DNA of 64,000 bases, taken from Melastoma dodecandrum (lineage: Eukaryota > Streptophyta > Magnoliopsida > Myrtales > Melastomataceae). Shown one piece after another: positions 48,217 to 59,198 of the stretch. Position 1 is the stretch's first letter; the number at the start of each line of letters is the position of its first letter. Under the pieces are notes generated by a model. It made no database searches. It saw nothing but the letters and a program-made list of their open reading frames with translations, and was not told the origin of the DNA. A program made the position numbers and the translations under genes. The DNA is taken from the NCBI GenBank assembly GCA_029817715.1, contig JARUPY010000087.1:1860001-1924000 (forward strand), written 5' to 3'.

Positions 48217-50724
48217 ATGGCGGAGAGATACAGGACGATGACGTTCGAGGATCTGCCGTTGCATCTGATCCTGGAGATCTTGAGCTGCGGCAGGCTCAGC
48301 GCTGTCGACCTTGTGAGCTTAGAATTGAGTTCTAAGATGTTTAGGGGAAGCCAGGCGTGTCATCCGCTTAAGTTCCGGTCATTGGTCGACCTCGCCGCCT
48401 CTCAGGTGTGCGAATCTCATCCCATTTATCGTCCTATGAGTTTGGGTTTGAAGGAGGAGCTGTTTGAGAGGTGTCAAGGCAACTGGAAGAGGATGCTGAG
48501 GTTCCTGCAAATGGTGGAACAATCATCCAGCATTGTGGAAAACTCCTCAGGCAATGTACTATTTCTGTATTGTTTGGATCTATACATGTTTTAGTATGCT
48601 TTTCATAAAAGCTGTCGTTGTTTGCTTAATTCAGAATGTATGATTAATTTTCTATGCCTTTTATTGTTTCTATTTTCTAAAAAATATAGACCTCCAATCA
48701 GTGGATAGAATGATTGAACTGAGTTGTGTGTGAATAAGTATCTCTAGCTTGAAACAGATTCTAGAGGTTTGGGCCGAAATTGTTGTCATTTGCTTGAGTG
48801 ATTTGTATGAGAGATGAAAAGCTTGGCTTCGTTGATCTTACGGACACATGATTCGTTGTCCTTAGAGTTATAGCATCAAGGTACAGCCTCTGGTTCGTTC
48901 CTTGGACACTGCTGATGGTGTTGCTTGTTGGACCAGCTAATGATATTCTACTTTATTCAATCTCTCTGTGCAGATGCAGGTGACAACTGGAAAATATCAT
49001 ACATTACTTCTTCGAGATTCTGCTGTCTATTCATGTGGGTCTAGCTTATGTGGAGTTCTTGGTCAAAATGATACACAATGCGTGACATTTACCCCAATCA
49101 GCTTTTCATTCCCTGTGCATGTAGTGCAAATTTCTGCTTCCCATAATCATGCTGCTTTCGTTATGCAGTCTGGAGAGGTTCGTATATGTTTCATTGTTTC
49201 TATCTTCTATCTCCACAGGCTTTTGATTCCTGGCTTGGGATATTTTTGAACTAGAAACTTTCTTAATGGCCATATGAATGAAAACTATCTATTTTTCTTT
49301 TTTTTTTTATCTCACTGATTTCTGCTATAATAAAATAGACTGCTTACTGCAGGTTTTCACTTGGGGTGACAATTCATCCTATTGCTGTGGGCATAGAGAA
49401 CCGGCACGTGTAATACCCAGGCCTCGATTAGTTGAAGCACTCAAGGATATTCCTTGCGATCAGGTCATTTTTTCTTAAACAAGCATAGGTTACGTGAGGT
49501 GTTATGATACTCTCCTTTGCAATATCTCATTTAGATAACTCAATTGTTGATTTTGGTTTAACAGTACCTTTAGTTGATGCTTCTCAATAAGTAAGATCCA
49601 TAATTAACCGATAACTCTTCCTCCAGGTAGCTTCCGGGCTTAGTTTTACTGTTTTCCTCACAAGAAAAGGCCAGGTATATACGTGTGGGAGTAACACATG
49701 TGGTCAACTCGGTCATGGTGATGCCCTAGAGAGGCCTGTGCCGAAAGTCATTGAGCAACTCGATACAGCTGGACCTGTAGTACAAGTCGCAGCTGGTCCA
49801 AGCTATGCGTTGGCTGTAATGGAGAATGGATCGCTCTACTCTTTCGGATCGGGATCAAATTTCTGTCTTGGGCATGGAGAACAACATAATGAGTTCCAGC
49901 CACGCATGATTCAGTCATTTAGAAGAAGGGGAATTCATGTTGTGCGTGTTTCTGCTGGGGATGAGCTTGTCGTGGCCCTTGATTCAAATGGACAGGTATA
50001 TTCTCCACTTGGAAGAAACTTCTCAAAAACATTATTTGTTCTTCTATTTTTTTCCTAATAGTGATAATTATCCTGAGCTTGCCAATGTTGTCTCAAGGTT
50101 TACACCTGGGGTAAGGGATACTGTGGTGCATTGGGTCATGGAGATGAAATCGACAAAGTTGTTCCAGAACTTGTGGAAAATCTCAAGAGTCATTTGGCTG
50201 TACAGGTTTGTGTATGATGTTTTTCTCTTTGAAACTAGTCTTGGTTTGGAGTTGGTTGTCCCTTACAGTAATGTAAATTGGACTTAATGAATAAGAATGT
50301 CGATAATAGTCTCCATGGAATAAGGATATCTCTTGGTAAGCCATTCATTTTTCGGGCAAATGCAAGGCTATTGAGTGACTAGCTTTTGCAGGTCTGTGCA
50401 AGGAAAAGGAAAACCTTTGTGCTGATCGAGCACGGTTATGTTTTTGGATTTGGATGGATGGCGTTCGGGAGCCTTGGTTTTCCTGACAGAGCAGCCTCCG
50501 ACAAGGTTCTTAGGCCAAGAATCCTCGACAGCCTGAGGACGCACCGCATATCCCAGATAAGCACTGGCCTATACCACACTGTCGTCATAACAAAAAAGGG
50601 ACGGATGTTTGGATTCGGAGACAACGAGAGGGCGCAACTCGGGCACGACATGCTGAGGGCGTGCTTGGAGCCGACCGAGATATTCGTCCAACAAACGTTG
50701 GATCAGGCGAGTGTCGTCTCCTGA
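48217..50724 (+). CDS. RCC1-repeat protein with an F-box-like N-terminus (AT3G15430/AT3G02300 type)
   Basis: Exons are 48217-48555, 48974-49177, 49353-49463, 49627-49995, 50098-50205 and 50392-50724, summing to 1464 nt (487 aa). All introns are GT-AG. Another in-frame ATG lies at 48193. The first 45 residues (FEDLPLHLILEILSCGRLSAVDLVSLELSS) look like an F-box helix set, followed by a short linker. From about residue 115 the protein is seven-bladed RCC1 repeats. Typical pieces are VYSCGSSLCGVLG, VFTWGDNSSYCCG, VYTCGSNTCGQLGHGD, LYSFGSGSNFCLGHGE, VYTWGKGYCGALGHGDE and MFGFGDNERAQLGHD. It lacks the tryptophan-rich photosensing signature expected of UVR8, so it is not called a UV-B receptor. A role as an SCF-linked adaptor is possible but inferred only from the N-terminus. 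Confidence 0.92.
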
Positions 50725-51420
50725 GAATCACCTCCCCGTCCTTGATTGCATCCACCCGATTAAGGTGTCATTAGCTTGTGTTGTAGAATATGTATGTAAA
50801 TCCGGTGCTGTTTGTGTTGAGGGACAATCTGCACTGTGATGGTAAGCCTTATTGCCTCTGTAGTAGTACAGTGGGCAAACTAGTTATGTTGAACTGGGTA
50901 AGAAGTCGTGTTAAGAAAGGTGATGGAGGGTTGGTCTCTCTCTGACAAGGCACGCTCTGCTGTTCAGACCCATCCTTGTCATCTTCACATCCTCCTATTG
51001 AATTCTTGGTGACCCATCCCAACCCAACCCGTACAGCCCACCAAAGCCTAATCTACGTGCTGCTCCTATCCACATCAATATCCCCAGAGTTTTTAACTCT
51101 GCCATAATAATGCAGAAGATAACAAACAATACTGGCCTAAAAGAGCCCCGCGCCGAGCCACCCACTTCCTTTCCAAAATCATCGTACTAGTGCTTACAAA
51201 GTATCTTAAATAACTAATACTAGAAAACAATAGCCGCTGGATTTTAGCAGCCTTTTAGAACAGGAACAGACGAGATAAGGTTTCAGCATCGAAGCACGAG
51301 AAACTGGTATCTTATCCATCACTACTCACTCCCACCCCCCCTTCGTGGACTTACTAAATAATACACTGATAAATATCTGGTAGAGGAGATGACTTTCTCA
51401 GTTCCTTCTTCACAAGCAAA
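50725..51420. other. Intergenic region and leader of the aluminium-induced-protein gene
   Basis: No gene is seen. The first part is the 3' untranslated region of the RCC1-repeat gene. The last roughly 150 bases lead into the start codon at 51421. Open frames of the opposite strand that cross this boundary are shadows of the downstream gene. Confidence 0.5.
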
Positions 51421-52472
51421 ATGTTGGCCATCTTTCACAAGGCGTTCGCCCACCCGCCTGAGGAGCTCCACAGCCCCGCATCCCAAACTGGGGCCGAGAA
51501 ACCCAAACTCCCCGAGGAAACGCTCCAGGAGTTCCTCTCTCATCACCCCAACAGCACTTCCTCCATGACCTTTGGCGATGCTGCCGTTCTTGCTCATGTC
51601 AGGCCCGACAACCCTCCTCACTCCAAGCACCAGAGGTTCGCTCTTACAGCACCTCTTCGTCTTGCTATTAGGCGTTACACCCTTTCTGCATTTGACATGG
51701 TTGGAGTGATCTCTCCCAGGTTGTTCTGTGGGTTTGATGACATATACTGCCTGTTCATGGGGAGCTTGAACAACCTCAGCTCCCTGAACAAGCAGTACGG
51801 ACTCTGCAGGAGCAGCAACGAGGCCTTCTTTGTCATAGAGGCTTACAGGACCCTCAGGGACAGGGGGCCATACCCTGCCGACCAGGTTGTTAAGGATCTT
51901 GATGGCAGTTTCGCCTTTGTCGTCTATGACAGCAAGGCCGGGACTGTCTTTGCTGCTCTTGTGAGGACTCGTTTCTTTTTCCCAACTTCCATGCTTGAGA
52001 CTCACTGTAATACGGTCTACAAGATCCTCAATGGTTGCGGCCTGGCCTTGGTTGCTCTTGCAGGGCTCTGATGGAGGGGAGAAACTGTACTGGGGAATTG
52101 CGGCTGACGGCTCTGTGGTCATATGCGATGACAAGGAGCTGATCAAGGCAGGGTGTGCAAAATCATATGCTCCTTTCCCTAAAGGTAAAGAAGAGAGTAG
52201 TCCCCCTTTCAGTTTGGTCACTTTGAAGATGATGGCGATGGGGTTTTGCATTGTGTTTGGCAGGATGCATGTTCCACAGCGAGGGAGGGCTCATGAGCTT
52301 TGAGCATCCAATGCACAAGATGAAGGCAATGCCGAGGGTTGACAGTGAAGGGGCGATGTGCGGGGCGAATTTCAAGGTGGATGTCTACACCAGGGTCAAC
52401 AGCATCCCAAGGAGGGGGAGTGAAGCCAATTGGATGGATTGGGACTTGAATGATGCCCAAGGCCATTGCTAA
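51421..52472 (+). CDS. Aluminium-induced protein with YGL and LRDR motifs (DUF3700, AT3G15450 type)
   Basis: Exons are 51421-51635, 51720-51960, 52064-52184 and 52264-52472, summing to 786 nt (261 aa). The start MLAIFHKAFAHPPEELHSP is typical. A glutamine-amidotransferase class II-like fold is expected (RLFCGFDDIYCLFMGSLNNL). The named motifs are visible as NKQYGLC and YRTLRDRGPYPADQ. The C-terminus carries CMFHSEGGLMSFEHP and YTRVNSIPRRGSEANWM. The Cys-2 nucleophile of true amidotransferases is missing (the protein starts Met-Leu), as usual in this family. Biochemical function is unknown. Related genes respond to sugar starvation, dark and auxin. The first intron has a weak GT-TCGC donor, chosen because it alone restores HQRLFCGF. 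It is convergent with BRX1, with 233 bases between stop codons. Confidence 0.93.
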
Positions 52473-52705
52473 AAGCTTTCTAACATCATGCCTAAACTGG
52501 CCACTCTCAACTGTTGTCTTACTAGTTTTCTCCTTCACAAAAATAACCTCCCAATTGAGGCTGCTCATGTAAACTGACTTCCATCACTATGATGGTTGAA
52601 GTCCAAGCAACGGCATCCCTAGATTTCCATAAAATGAAATACAGTGGCTCCAAATACAAGCAACATAACAAAATTGACCATCAGAAGTGACTAGTGTCTT
52701 ATAAC

Positions 52706-54395
52706 CTACTCCTTCCACATATCAGCAAACTCGTCAGGCTCAAGCGGATTCGACAATTCATGCATCCTTCTTCTTGTTTTGGCTTTGACTTTGCTCGCGA
52801 ATTTACCTGCTTTCTTCTTCTTCTCCAATGATCGGATCTGAAATCAGTCCCAAACAATATCCTCACTCAGGCTAATGCTAAAATGTTAACAAGAGAAAGG
52901 GAGAGGGCTCTCGGACAATGTTAACTCACTTGATTCGGTGAAATATAGAAAGGATTTTCATATAGCGTTGGGCCACCGAAGCTTCCTCCAAATATCTTGA
53001 TGGGATTTAAACAGAATCTTGGGCCCACCTGAGTGATTTGAGCTAATCAAATATTTGTACACCAAGAGAGCATGATTCCAATGGATCTACTTCCAAAATC
53101 TATAAAACTTGTTTCAATTTGATTGCCGGCTTACCTCAATGAGGGTCATTTTCTCCAAGCTTCCACGTGGAAGCTTATCTGATTCATTATGTGGAACAGA
53201 TATCTGACAGAACCAACATCAGGCTATTAGTGAGTCAATAGCCAGCAAAATTTTACGAAGATTACCCTCATAGTTGGTATAGTAAAACAGCATGTAAGAT
53301 GCTTGGTCCACTAATGGGCACACTAGGCAGGATGAAATAAGACTAACCTGGTAATTTCTGAACCATATATGGTTGTCCACAATGGAGAAGGCAAAGACAT
53401 GGTCATGATAGGGTTTAGACTTGTGATGTCCCTTGGGAGTACCAAAAATCTGACAAGAGGAAAACCACAAAGGACGCTTTCAATTTCCAATTAGAAAGAG
53501 CAAAACCATTGAACATTCGAATGCAAAAGAAAACAAACCTGAGTGATCAACTCTTTCAGAAGCTTCCAGTGGGCATCCTTGTCGAAGTTGGTTGAAAACG
53601 TCAAAAGAGGTCGAGAACCTTTCAAATGATTCCCAGTAAGCTTCAATTCTTCCATTGTATGAACTGCAACACCAAATTAATTCAGATGTAAGTCCTAGCC
53701 CGATATCAAACATCTGCCGCTAAGACTGAGTTTGACAACAACATCATACCAGCATTGACCAAGAATTTCACTGACGGGCCATCCGGGCACTTTGCCATCC
53801 ACATATACAGATCTTTGTGCTTCCTGCACTGCAAAATCGAGAACCGAAAAACAAACAAGAAACACCCAAATTATGTATCCTGAAACAGAAAAAAAGCTAA
53901 CAAACACCTACAAGCCCCAATCAGACAATCGCAAAGTGAAAAACCTCACCTCGAAGAAGAGGCAAGAAGAGCAGTTCCGAAGCTCAACAAGCTCATTCAA
54001 AGTGGCACCCTTAGTCTCCTTCGACTCGACCTTGTTATCCTTCTTACAGTGAGGCAAAAGAGATACCACATTCAGCATCAGGTGCCGGTACCTGTTAAGC
54101 ATTAAGAAACCCAACTCAGAATCAGCCCAAAAAAGGAACAAGAAAACACGCCAATCTCGTGTTTCACGAGGGATTACCCTCGCCTCGATCACCTGTAATT
54201 GATTCTTCGAGAACAGGTAACGAGGACCTTCTCCTTGTTCCTAAAGGGGATGGAGGATGCTTCCTCGCGGTCTTTCTGCTGAGGCTCGTCCTTCCAGCCC
54301 AACAGCGTTCGCTTCGGCCTCTCCGGCTGAACATCATCCTCCTTCGCCGCATCTACGCCTTTCTCCGCTTCCCTGTTCTTCCTCTTCTTCCCCAT
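52706..54395 (-). CDS. BRX1: Ribosome biogenesis protein BRX1 homolog (Brix domain)
   Basis: Eight exons on the minus strand: 54193-54395, 53950-54091, 53750-53828, 53539-53663, 53348-53449, 53135-53203, 52930-53028 and 52706-52837. They total 951 nt (316 aa) with GT-AG introns. It starts MGKKRKNREAEKG, continues with PKRTLLGWKDE and RNKEKVLVTCSRRINYRYRH. The Brix domain then follows: LLPHCKKDNKVESKETKGATL interrupted by exon ends, RKHKDLYMWMAK, TGNHLKGSRPLLTFS, SKPYHDHVFAFSIVD, VGPRFCLNPIKIFGGSFGG and YENPFYISPNQ. It ends with a basic tail and LEPDEFADMW. BRX1 is a nucleolar factor in early 60S subunit assembly that associates with pre-rRNA. The upstream region has telo-box and Site II elements, as expected of ribosome-biogenesis genes. 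No lesion is seen; the structure and length match the family well. Confidence 0.96.
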
Positions 54396-54453
54396 TCCTT
54401 GCGGCGAAGACGAAGACGGGAGACTCCCAGTTAAGGATCCAAAACCCCTAGCG

Positions 54454-54611
54454 AAAACCCTAATAATAATCGACCAGTGAATTTTGGGAGGATAGCTTTG
54501 TCCGAAGCCCAGTCCAGTTGTAACAGAAGGCCCACTAAGAAGCCCATGGACCCAAACGGGAGGCAGACTTACTCTTACGAGTCCGGGGCAAGGCCCATGG
54601 GCTTTGGCCCA
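54454..54611 (-). promoter_or_regulatory. Telo-box and multiple Site II boxes in the BRX1 promoter
   Basis: AAAACCCTAA, a telo-box, lies at 54454-54463, about 60 bases upstream of the BRX1 start codon. GGCCCA or GCCCA (Site II, TGGGCY on the other strand) occurs at about 54507-54511, 54529-54534, 54542-54546, 54592-54597 and 54606-54611. Telo-box plus Site II is an established promoter signature of plant ribosomal and ribosome-biogenesis genes. The spacing and number are seen here; transcription control is inferred. Confidence 0.75.
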
Positions 54612-55007
54612 AAACCAACCCACTATATCCCCTCGGGTTGGAGAATGTCGTCGCGTCTTCGTTGTTTTAATCATGGATATCTGCCACTATGGGCTCAAGT
54701 TTACGCTTAAACAAAGTCAGAAATACGTGAACTCAAATCCTTCGTCTGTGAATGTGGGCTCCTCTGCGATTGGTAAGTAGACAGCAGCATTGCAGAACAG
54801 GACGTCAAGCGGCCGTCCCGACTGCCTAAAGTTATTGACGAATTGCCTTGGCCATACTCCCACTGCATCCCATCTCCAAGACATAAAACACGCGCATCCC
54901 GAACATTTTTGACACCCCGCATGGATCAAATCTCACCTTGCGCCTCAATTCGGCATTAACCTGCTCGAAAACGAATCCCCGAACAAGCATGAATCCATGA
55001 AGGACGG
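54612..55007. other. Region between the BRX1 promoter and the foldback element
   Basis: No gene is seen. Two overlapping minus-strand frames (54707-54929) share the same bases in different frames and have no convincing motif. A short piece ([22 protein letters not shown]) resembles a short-chain dehydrogenase NAA turn, but it is too short to call. Confidence 0.35.
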
Positions 55008-55437
55008 TGTTACACTAAGAGGGTGGATTAGAGTTAATATTCAATTAAAGATTTTTAACTCCTTTTCGACAAACCCCGTAGCGGAAGAAAGTTTATGTAA
55101 AACAGAACCTTGCAGACATGCTTCTGTAAGACAGAACGTACGAATGTGATTGCGATTTGGTTTGATGGACGCAAAGATATTTATAGTGGTTCGGCAAGCT
55201 TTGCCAACATCCACTCACACCCAGAATTTGGATTGTTATCAGTAAAATGAAACGTACTAGCGATACAGAAAGGGATGCGTGATCAGCTTTCTGCAATACA
55301 TACCAGAAGGTTCTACACTAAAGGTAACTATACGTACATACCAGAAGGTTCTGCACTAAAAGTGACTCGGTGCATGCGTTAACGTGACTAACAAATAGTA
55401 ACCGGTTGTCGGACGTTTCCTTCGGACGGTGTCCTCG

Positions 55438-55590
55438 CCTACACAGCAACCCGATGCGACTTCCTTATAGACTTTTCACTCCGGCGGCGTCTCTTTACCT
55501 ACACAGCAACCCGCTGCGTCTTCCGTAGGACTTTTCACTCCCGCAGCGTCCCCACCTGCACAGTAACCTGCTGCGACTTCCCGTGCACAA
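55438..55590. repeat. About 58-base tandem units in the left arm
   Basis: Three units beginning CCTACACAGCAACC or CCTGCACAGTAACC start at 55438, 55498 and 55555. Each contains TGCGACTTCC-like text and ACTTTTCACTCC spacers. They match inverted units in the right arm. Confidence 0.75.
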
Positions 55591-57189
55591 TCCGTCGAGA
55601 CAGCGACTAATCAGATACAAAACCCCTGCCTAAGGTTCTCCTGTGTGGTCCCTCGAGACTACAACTAAGCAGACACATGACCCTTGCCCAATGTTATCCT
55701 GCACACAGAGAATATTACACCACAGAAGCTGCTTAGTCCCTCACCTTCTATGCTCCCAGGGTACCTGCCCTTCTCTCTGGCCCACTACACGTTGGCCACA
55801 CTAGCAACCTGTCGCACGCCTCTACCAACGTCTCCTAGAGCCTCCAACCAAGAGTCCCTTGTGGCCTCCAGGTTACTCTCCCAAATGACTTCACCAACGA
55901 TGCAGCCTTCTACAGCTCACATCCCTCGTGTGTGACTAACAAGACTCAAACGAACAAAAGTGAAAAGATCACAAGTTCACAGTACAATCCCTCTGGAGTT
56001 TACACTATGATACACGTCCTAAAATGTGGAACCTAAAAATTATTAATGGAAGATAGTATTTGTATGATATCTGATCAATCATGTAGAACCTTCCATAAAT
56101 AGATAATTTATGTCCTTCAATTGGAAATATATTATTCTTTTTATTTATTTGGAAATGAAATCATTTGATTTCGATCAGATAATTATCCCGATCAATTTGG
56201 ATAATTCTATTATTAATTACAAAAATATTTCCTTACAGAAGGTTCCCACCATGAGTAGCTTCTATCGTATAGAGGGTTGATTTCTGTTTCATTGAAGCTC
56301 AATGCTCATCATCAAAACCACTTCAACAAACGATCGTGTTCAAAAACCCAATTTAGTAAAAGTAAAACATGGATCAACAATAGAGAAAACGAAAAACAGA
56401 CAAACCTCCTTAGGAAGAGAGAAGGCATAAGAAAGCAATGTAGCAGCCTGGACCTTTTGTGAAACAGAAGTCGAACATTTACACTATAAAAGTTATTCAC
56501 GTTGAGAACTTTTTGTATGAAATTTTTTGTAATTAAATTATTATTTAGTAATTGTTTAATTGCAAAAATAAAAGGAATTGATCAAGATAATAATCCGATC
56601 AAAATCCCTTGATTACATTTCCAAATAATCATACTAGGAATTATATTTTCCATAGAAGGAAATGTATCACCTATTTATGGTAAGGTTCTACAAGGTTGGC
56701 GTCAACCTTCTGTGGATCAATCTGACCACCAATCAGATCACCTATTTTAGGATGTGTATCATAGTGTAAATTCCAGAGGGATTGTACCATGATCTTGTGA
56801 TCTTTTCATTTTTGTTCGTTTGAGTCTTGTGGGTCACACACGAGGGACGCCAGCTGCAGAAGACTGCATCATCGGTGAAGTCTTTTGGGAGAGTGACCTG
56901 GGGGCCACGAGGGACTCTTAGTTAGAGGCTACAAGAGACGTTGGTGGAGGCGTGTGGCAGGTTGTTGGCGTGGCCAACGTGTAGTAGGCCGAAAAGAAGG
57001 GCAGATAACCTAAGAGCACATAAGATGAGGGACTGACCAGCTTCTGTGATGTAACGTTTTGTGTGTGCAGGATAACCTTGGGCAGAGGTTCTGTGTCTGC
57101 TTAGCCGTAGTCTCGAGGGACCACGTAGGAGAATCTTGGCAGGGGTTTTGTGTCTGCTTAGTCGCTTCTCGAGGGATCTCGCACGGGAA

Positions 57190-57330
57190 GTCGCAGTAGG
57201 TTGTTGTGCAGGTGGAGACACTGCCCGAGTGAGAAGGCCTGTGGAAATCGCAGCGGATTGCTGTGCAGGTGGAGATGCCGCCGGAGTGAAAAGTCTCAAA
57301 GGAAGTCACGGCAGGTTGCTGTGCAGGAGA
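57190..57330. repeat. About 58-base tandem units in the right arm
   Basis: Three units with GTCGCAGTAGGTTG, ATCGCAGCGGATTG and GTCACGGCAGGTTG start at 57190, 57247 and 57305. They are the inverted partners of the left-arm units at 55438-55590. Confidence 0.75.
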
Positions 57331-57410
57331 GGACACCGCCCGAGGGAAACGTCCGACAACCGGTTACTTTTGTTGGTCACGTTAACGTGTGCACCGAGTC
57401 ATTGTAATAC

Positions 57411-57660
57411 AGAACCTTTCGGTCTGTGATGTGAAAATCAGTCACCTTTGGTACATAACCTTCTGGTCTGTGCTGTAGAGGGTTGACGCATTTTGATACG
57501 AAACCTTCTGGTCTGTGCTGTGCAACTCAGCATCCGTGGTGCAGAGCGTTCTGGTCTGTGCTGTAGAAGGTTGACACATTTGATACAGTACCTTCTGGTC
57601 TATGTTGTGCAACTCAGCATCTATTGTGCAGAACGTTCTGGTCTGTGCTATAAAAGGTTG
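57411..57660. repeat. Tandem array of a 44-base unit in the right arm only
   Basis: TTCTGGTCTGTGCTGT-type starts lie at 57461, 57506, 57549, 57593 and 57636, spacing 43-45. A degenerate sixth copy is near 57413. Units alternate between AGAAGGTTGACAC and GCAACTCAGCATC endings, so the higher-order period is about 88 bases. The left arm has only two related units (ACATACCAGAAGGTTCT at 55299 and 55338). Confidence 0.8.
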
Positions 57661-57926
57661 ATCACGTATCACCTTATACTACATTAAGTCCTAGTGATAA
57701 CATCCAAATTCTGGATGAAGAATGGATGCAGGCAAGTTGTCGAACCATTATAAAAGTCTTGCGTCCATCAAACAAATCACAATCACGTTCGTACGTTATG
57801 TCTTAAAGAAATATGTCTCTACGGTTCTGTCATACAGAAGCTTTCTTCCGCTGTGGGGTTTGTCGAAAAGGAGTTAAAAATCCTGAATTGGAATTTGACA
57901 CTAATTCACCCCCTCCTTGTATAACA

Positions 57927-59012
57927 GATGAAAACCTTAAACCAAAACACAAACTAATCATCCTATGATTTCTTACGAGGCCGTACAAGGAGAGACCGAT
58001 CAGGATGATGTGAAATGAGAGCAAAAGACGATACATATTTATACATATGCACACGAGGGCAATGGGCAGAGCGGATAAGATGAATATTTGTTTGGAGGAG
58101 ATGAGGGACGAATTGGATATTTATGATTCACAAGGTCGTGTCTTGAGCTACCTACAGCAGGCCCTATATTTGATACGCCTAACTTAGAACTGAGTTAGAG
58201 GGTCTTGTGACGGCCAATGTACTGGATCCGAGTGGCATCGTGGACGCCCATCCCATATCAACAGTAACAATAGGACCATTTTCTGAGGGCCCCATTTCGC
58301 ACGTTAGGACAACCTAAGAGCAGTTAAGCTAACCAGACCAGCAGCAGCGTGATGAATACTCCTGAAGCATTCATTATTTAAGATGAGTATGACACGTTAA
58401 CGTAAAATTATCATATCATAATTTTCCCGTGTGTGTCTTTGGAATTGGTATTCGGTAGACCCGTCGATCCGACGTAATTATTTTAAAAGGAAGTCTACAT
58501 GTGATTCTAACGCGTCAAGTGTGTTATGCCCTATGCGTCATTGTCAATGATGAAATGTCAGTTGGGATCTCCGATTCTGCATCTATCACACGCACATACT
58601 CACTTCCGGCTCGGTCTAATTGTTTTATAACTTTATAGTAGTTCTACGACATGCACACGAGAGTCTTCCGAGGAATTGAAGAGGGCTTCAGACGGCAATA
58701 TTTAAAAACACGACACACACACACACACCCCAACAATGGGATTAGTAGGAATGAGAGGTAGTTTGGCGAGGCCCCATCCTCCTCGATTTTTTGTATGGAT
58801 CCCTCCACGCGATGTGCTTTCTTTCTTTCATTGTTATGTAAACCAAGAGAACACGTTGACACACTAAAGAAGGGAATTAAAATTGCTACACCAAGAAAAC
58901 CATGAGGAAGATCCTCCTAAATGATAACAAGAAAGAAATGAACAAAAAGGGGGGCAGGAGGTGTCCCCTAGATCATCAAGGAAAAAATCCAGGGGCTTCT
59001 TCCAATTCCAAT
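57927..59012. other. Intergenic region, no gene seen
   Basis: A (CA)n tract lies at about 58712-58729. Other open frames (57830-58054, 58644-58862) have no features. The region near 58900-59010 is A-rich on the plus strand and probably forms the 3' untranslated region of the small minus frame that follows. Confidence 0.4.
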
Positions 59013-59198
59013 TCAAAGAAAAAAATCAGAATACGGTAGGTAAGCTGAGAAGGCGAAAGAGGGGCTCCCCCTAAACATCCGGATTATCGAGCTCCCCAAC
59101 ACGACCGCCATTTCCGCCGCGTACCTCACGATCATCGGACGTAAGCACAATGCCCACAACCCCACCAAAGCCATCGCGATATCTGCTCCCACTGTCAT
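59013..59198 (-). CDS. Small membrane-protein candidate, 61 codons
   Basis: The minus-strand frame MTVGADIAMALVGLWALCLR, continuing PMIVRYAAEMAVVLG and ending SAYLPYSDFFL, has a hydrophobic N-terminal segment (about residues 4-22) and basic residues after it. ATG is preceded by a GA-rich leader (GAGAGAGATGACAG) and there is no frame interruption. I do not recognise a family, and there is no second exon evident. It could be a real small membrane protein, a fragment, or chance. Confidence 0.3.
   Translation of the reverse strand: MTVGADIAMALVGLWALCLRPMIVRYAAEMAVVLGSSIIRMFRGSPSFAFSAYLPYSDFFL

Larger units (their letters stand above)
55008..57926. mobile_element. Foldback element: 2.9-kb imperfect inverted repeat
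   Basis: The left arm (55008 to about 56250) and right arm (about 56510-57926) are reverse complements of each other over most of their length, around a loop of about 260 bases. Shared landmarks in inverted order include TTTTTAACTCCTTTTCGACA (55050; complement near 57860-57880). CGTTGGCCACGCC-like text marks the middle, with the 58-base GC-rich unit array between. CCTCTGGA.TTTACACTATGAT is at 55990 and its complement near 56760. The ends read TGTTACAC and GTATAACA. No clear target duplication was found, and there are no transposase-like frames. Foldback and Mutator-like elements with long, tandem-repeat-bearing arms look like this. Confidence 0.8.

Noticed and set aside
48217..50724. UVR8 UV-B receptor identity for the RCC1-repeat gene
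   Set aside because: The N-terminus is F-box-like and the tryptophan-rich repeat signature and C27 region of UVR8 are not present.
51322..52251. 309-codon minus-strand open frame
   Set aside because: It lies antisense across all introns and exons of the aluminium-induced-protein gene. The plus-strand gene has four exons matching a known family.
54707..54929. Short-chain dehydrogenase fragment
   Set aside because: Only about 20 residues resemble the NAA turn, and they overlap a second frame; too short to support.
55008..57926. LTR retrotransposon interpretation of the palindrome (TG..CA ends)
   Set aside because: The terminal copies are inverted, not direct, and there is no primer-binding site, polypurine tract or matching 5-bp flank.
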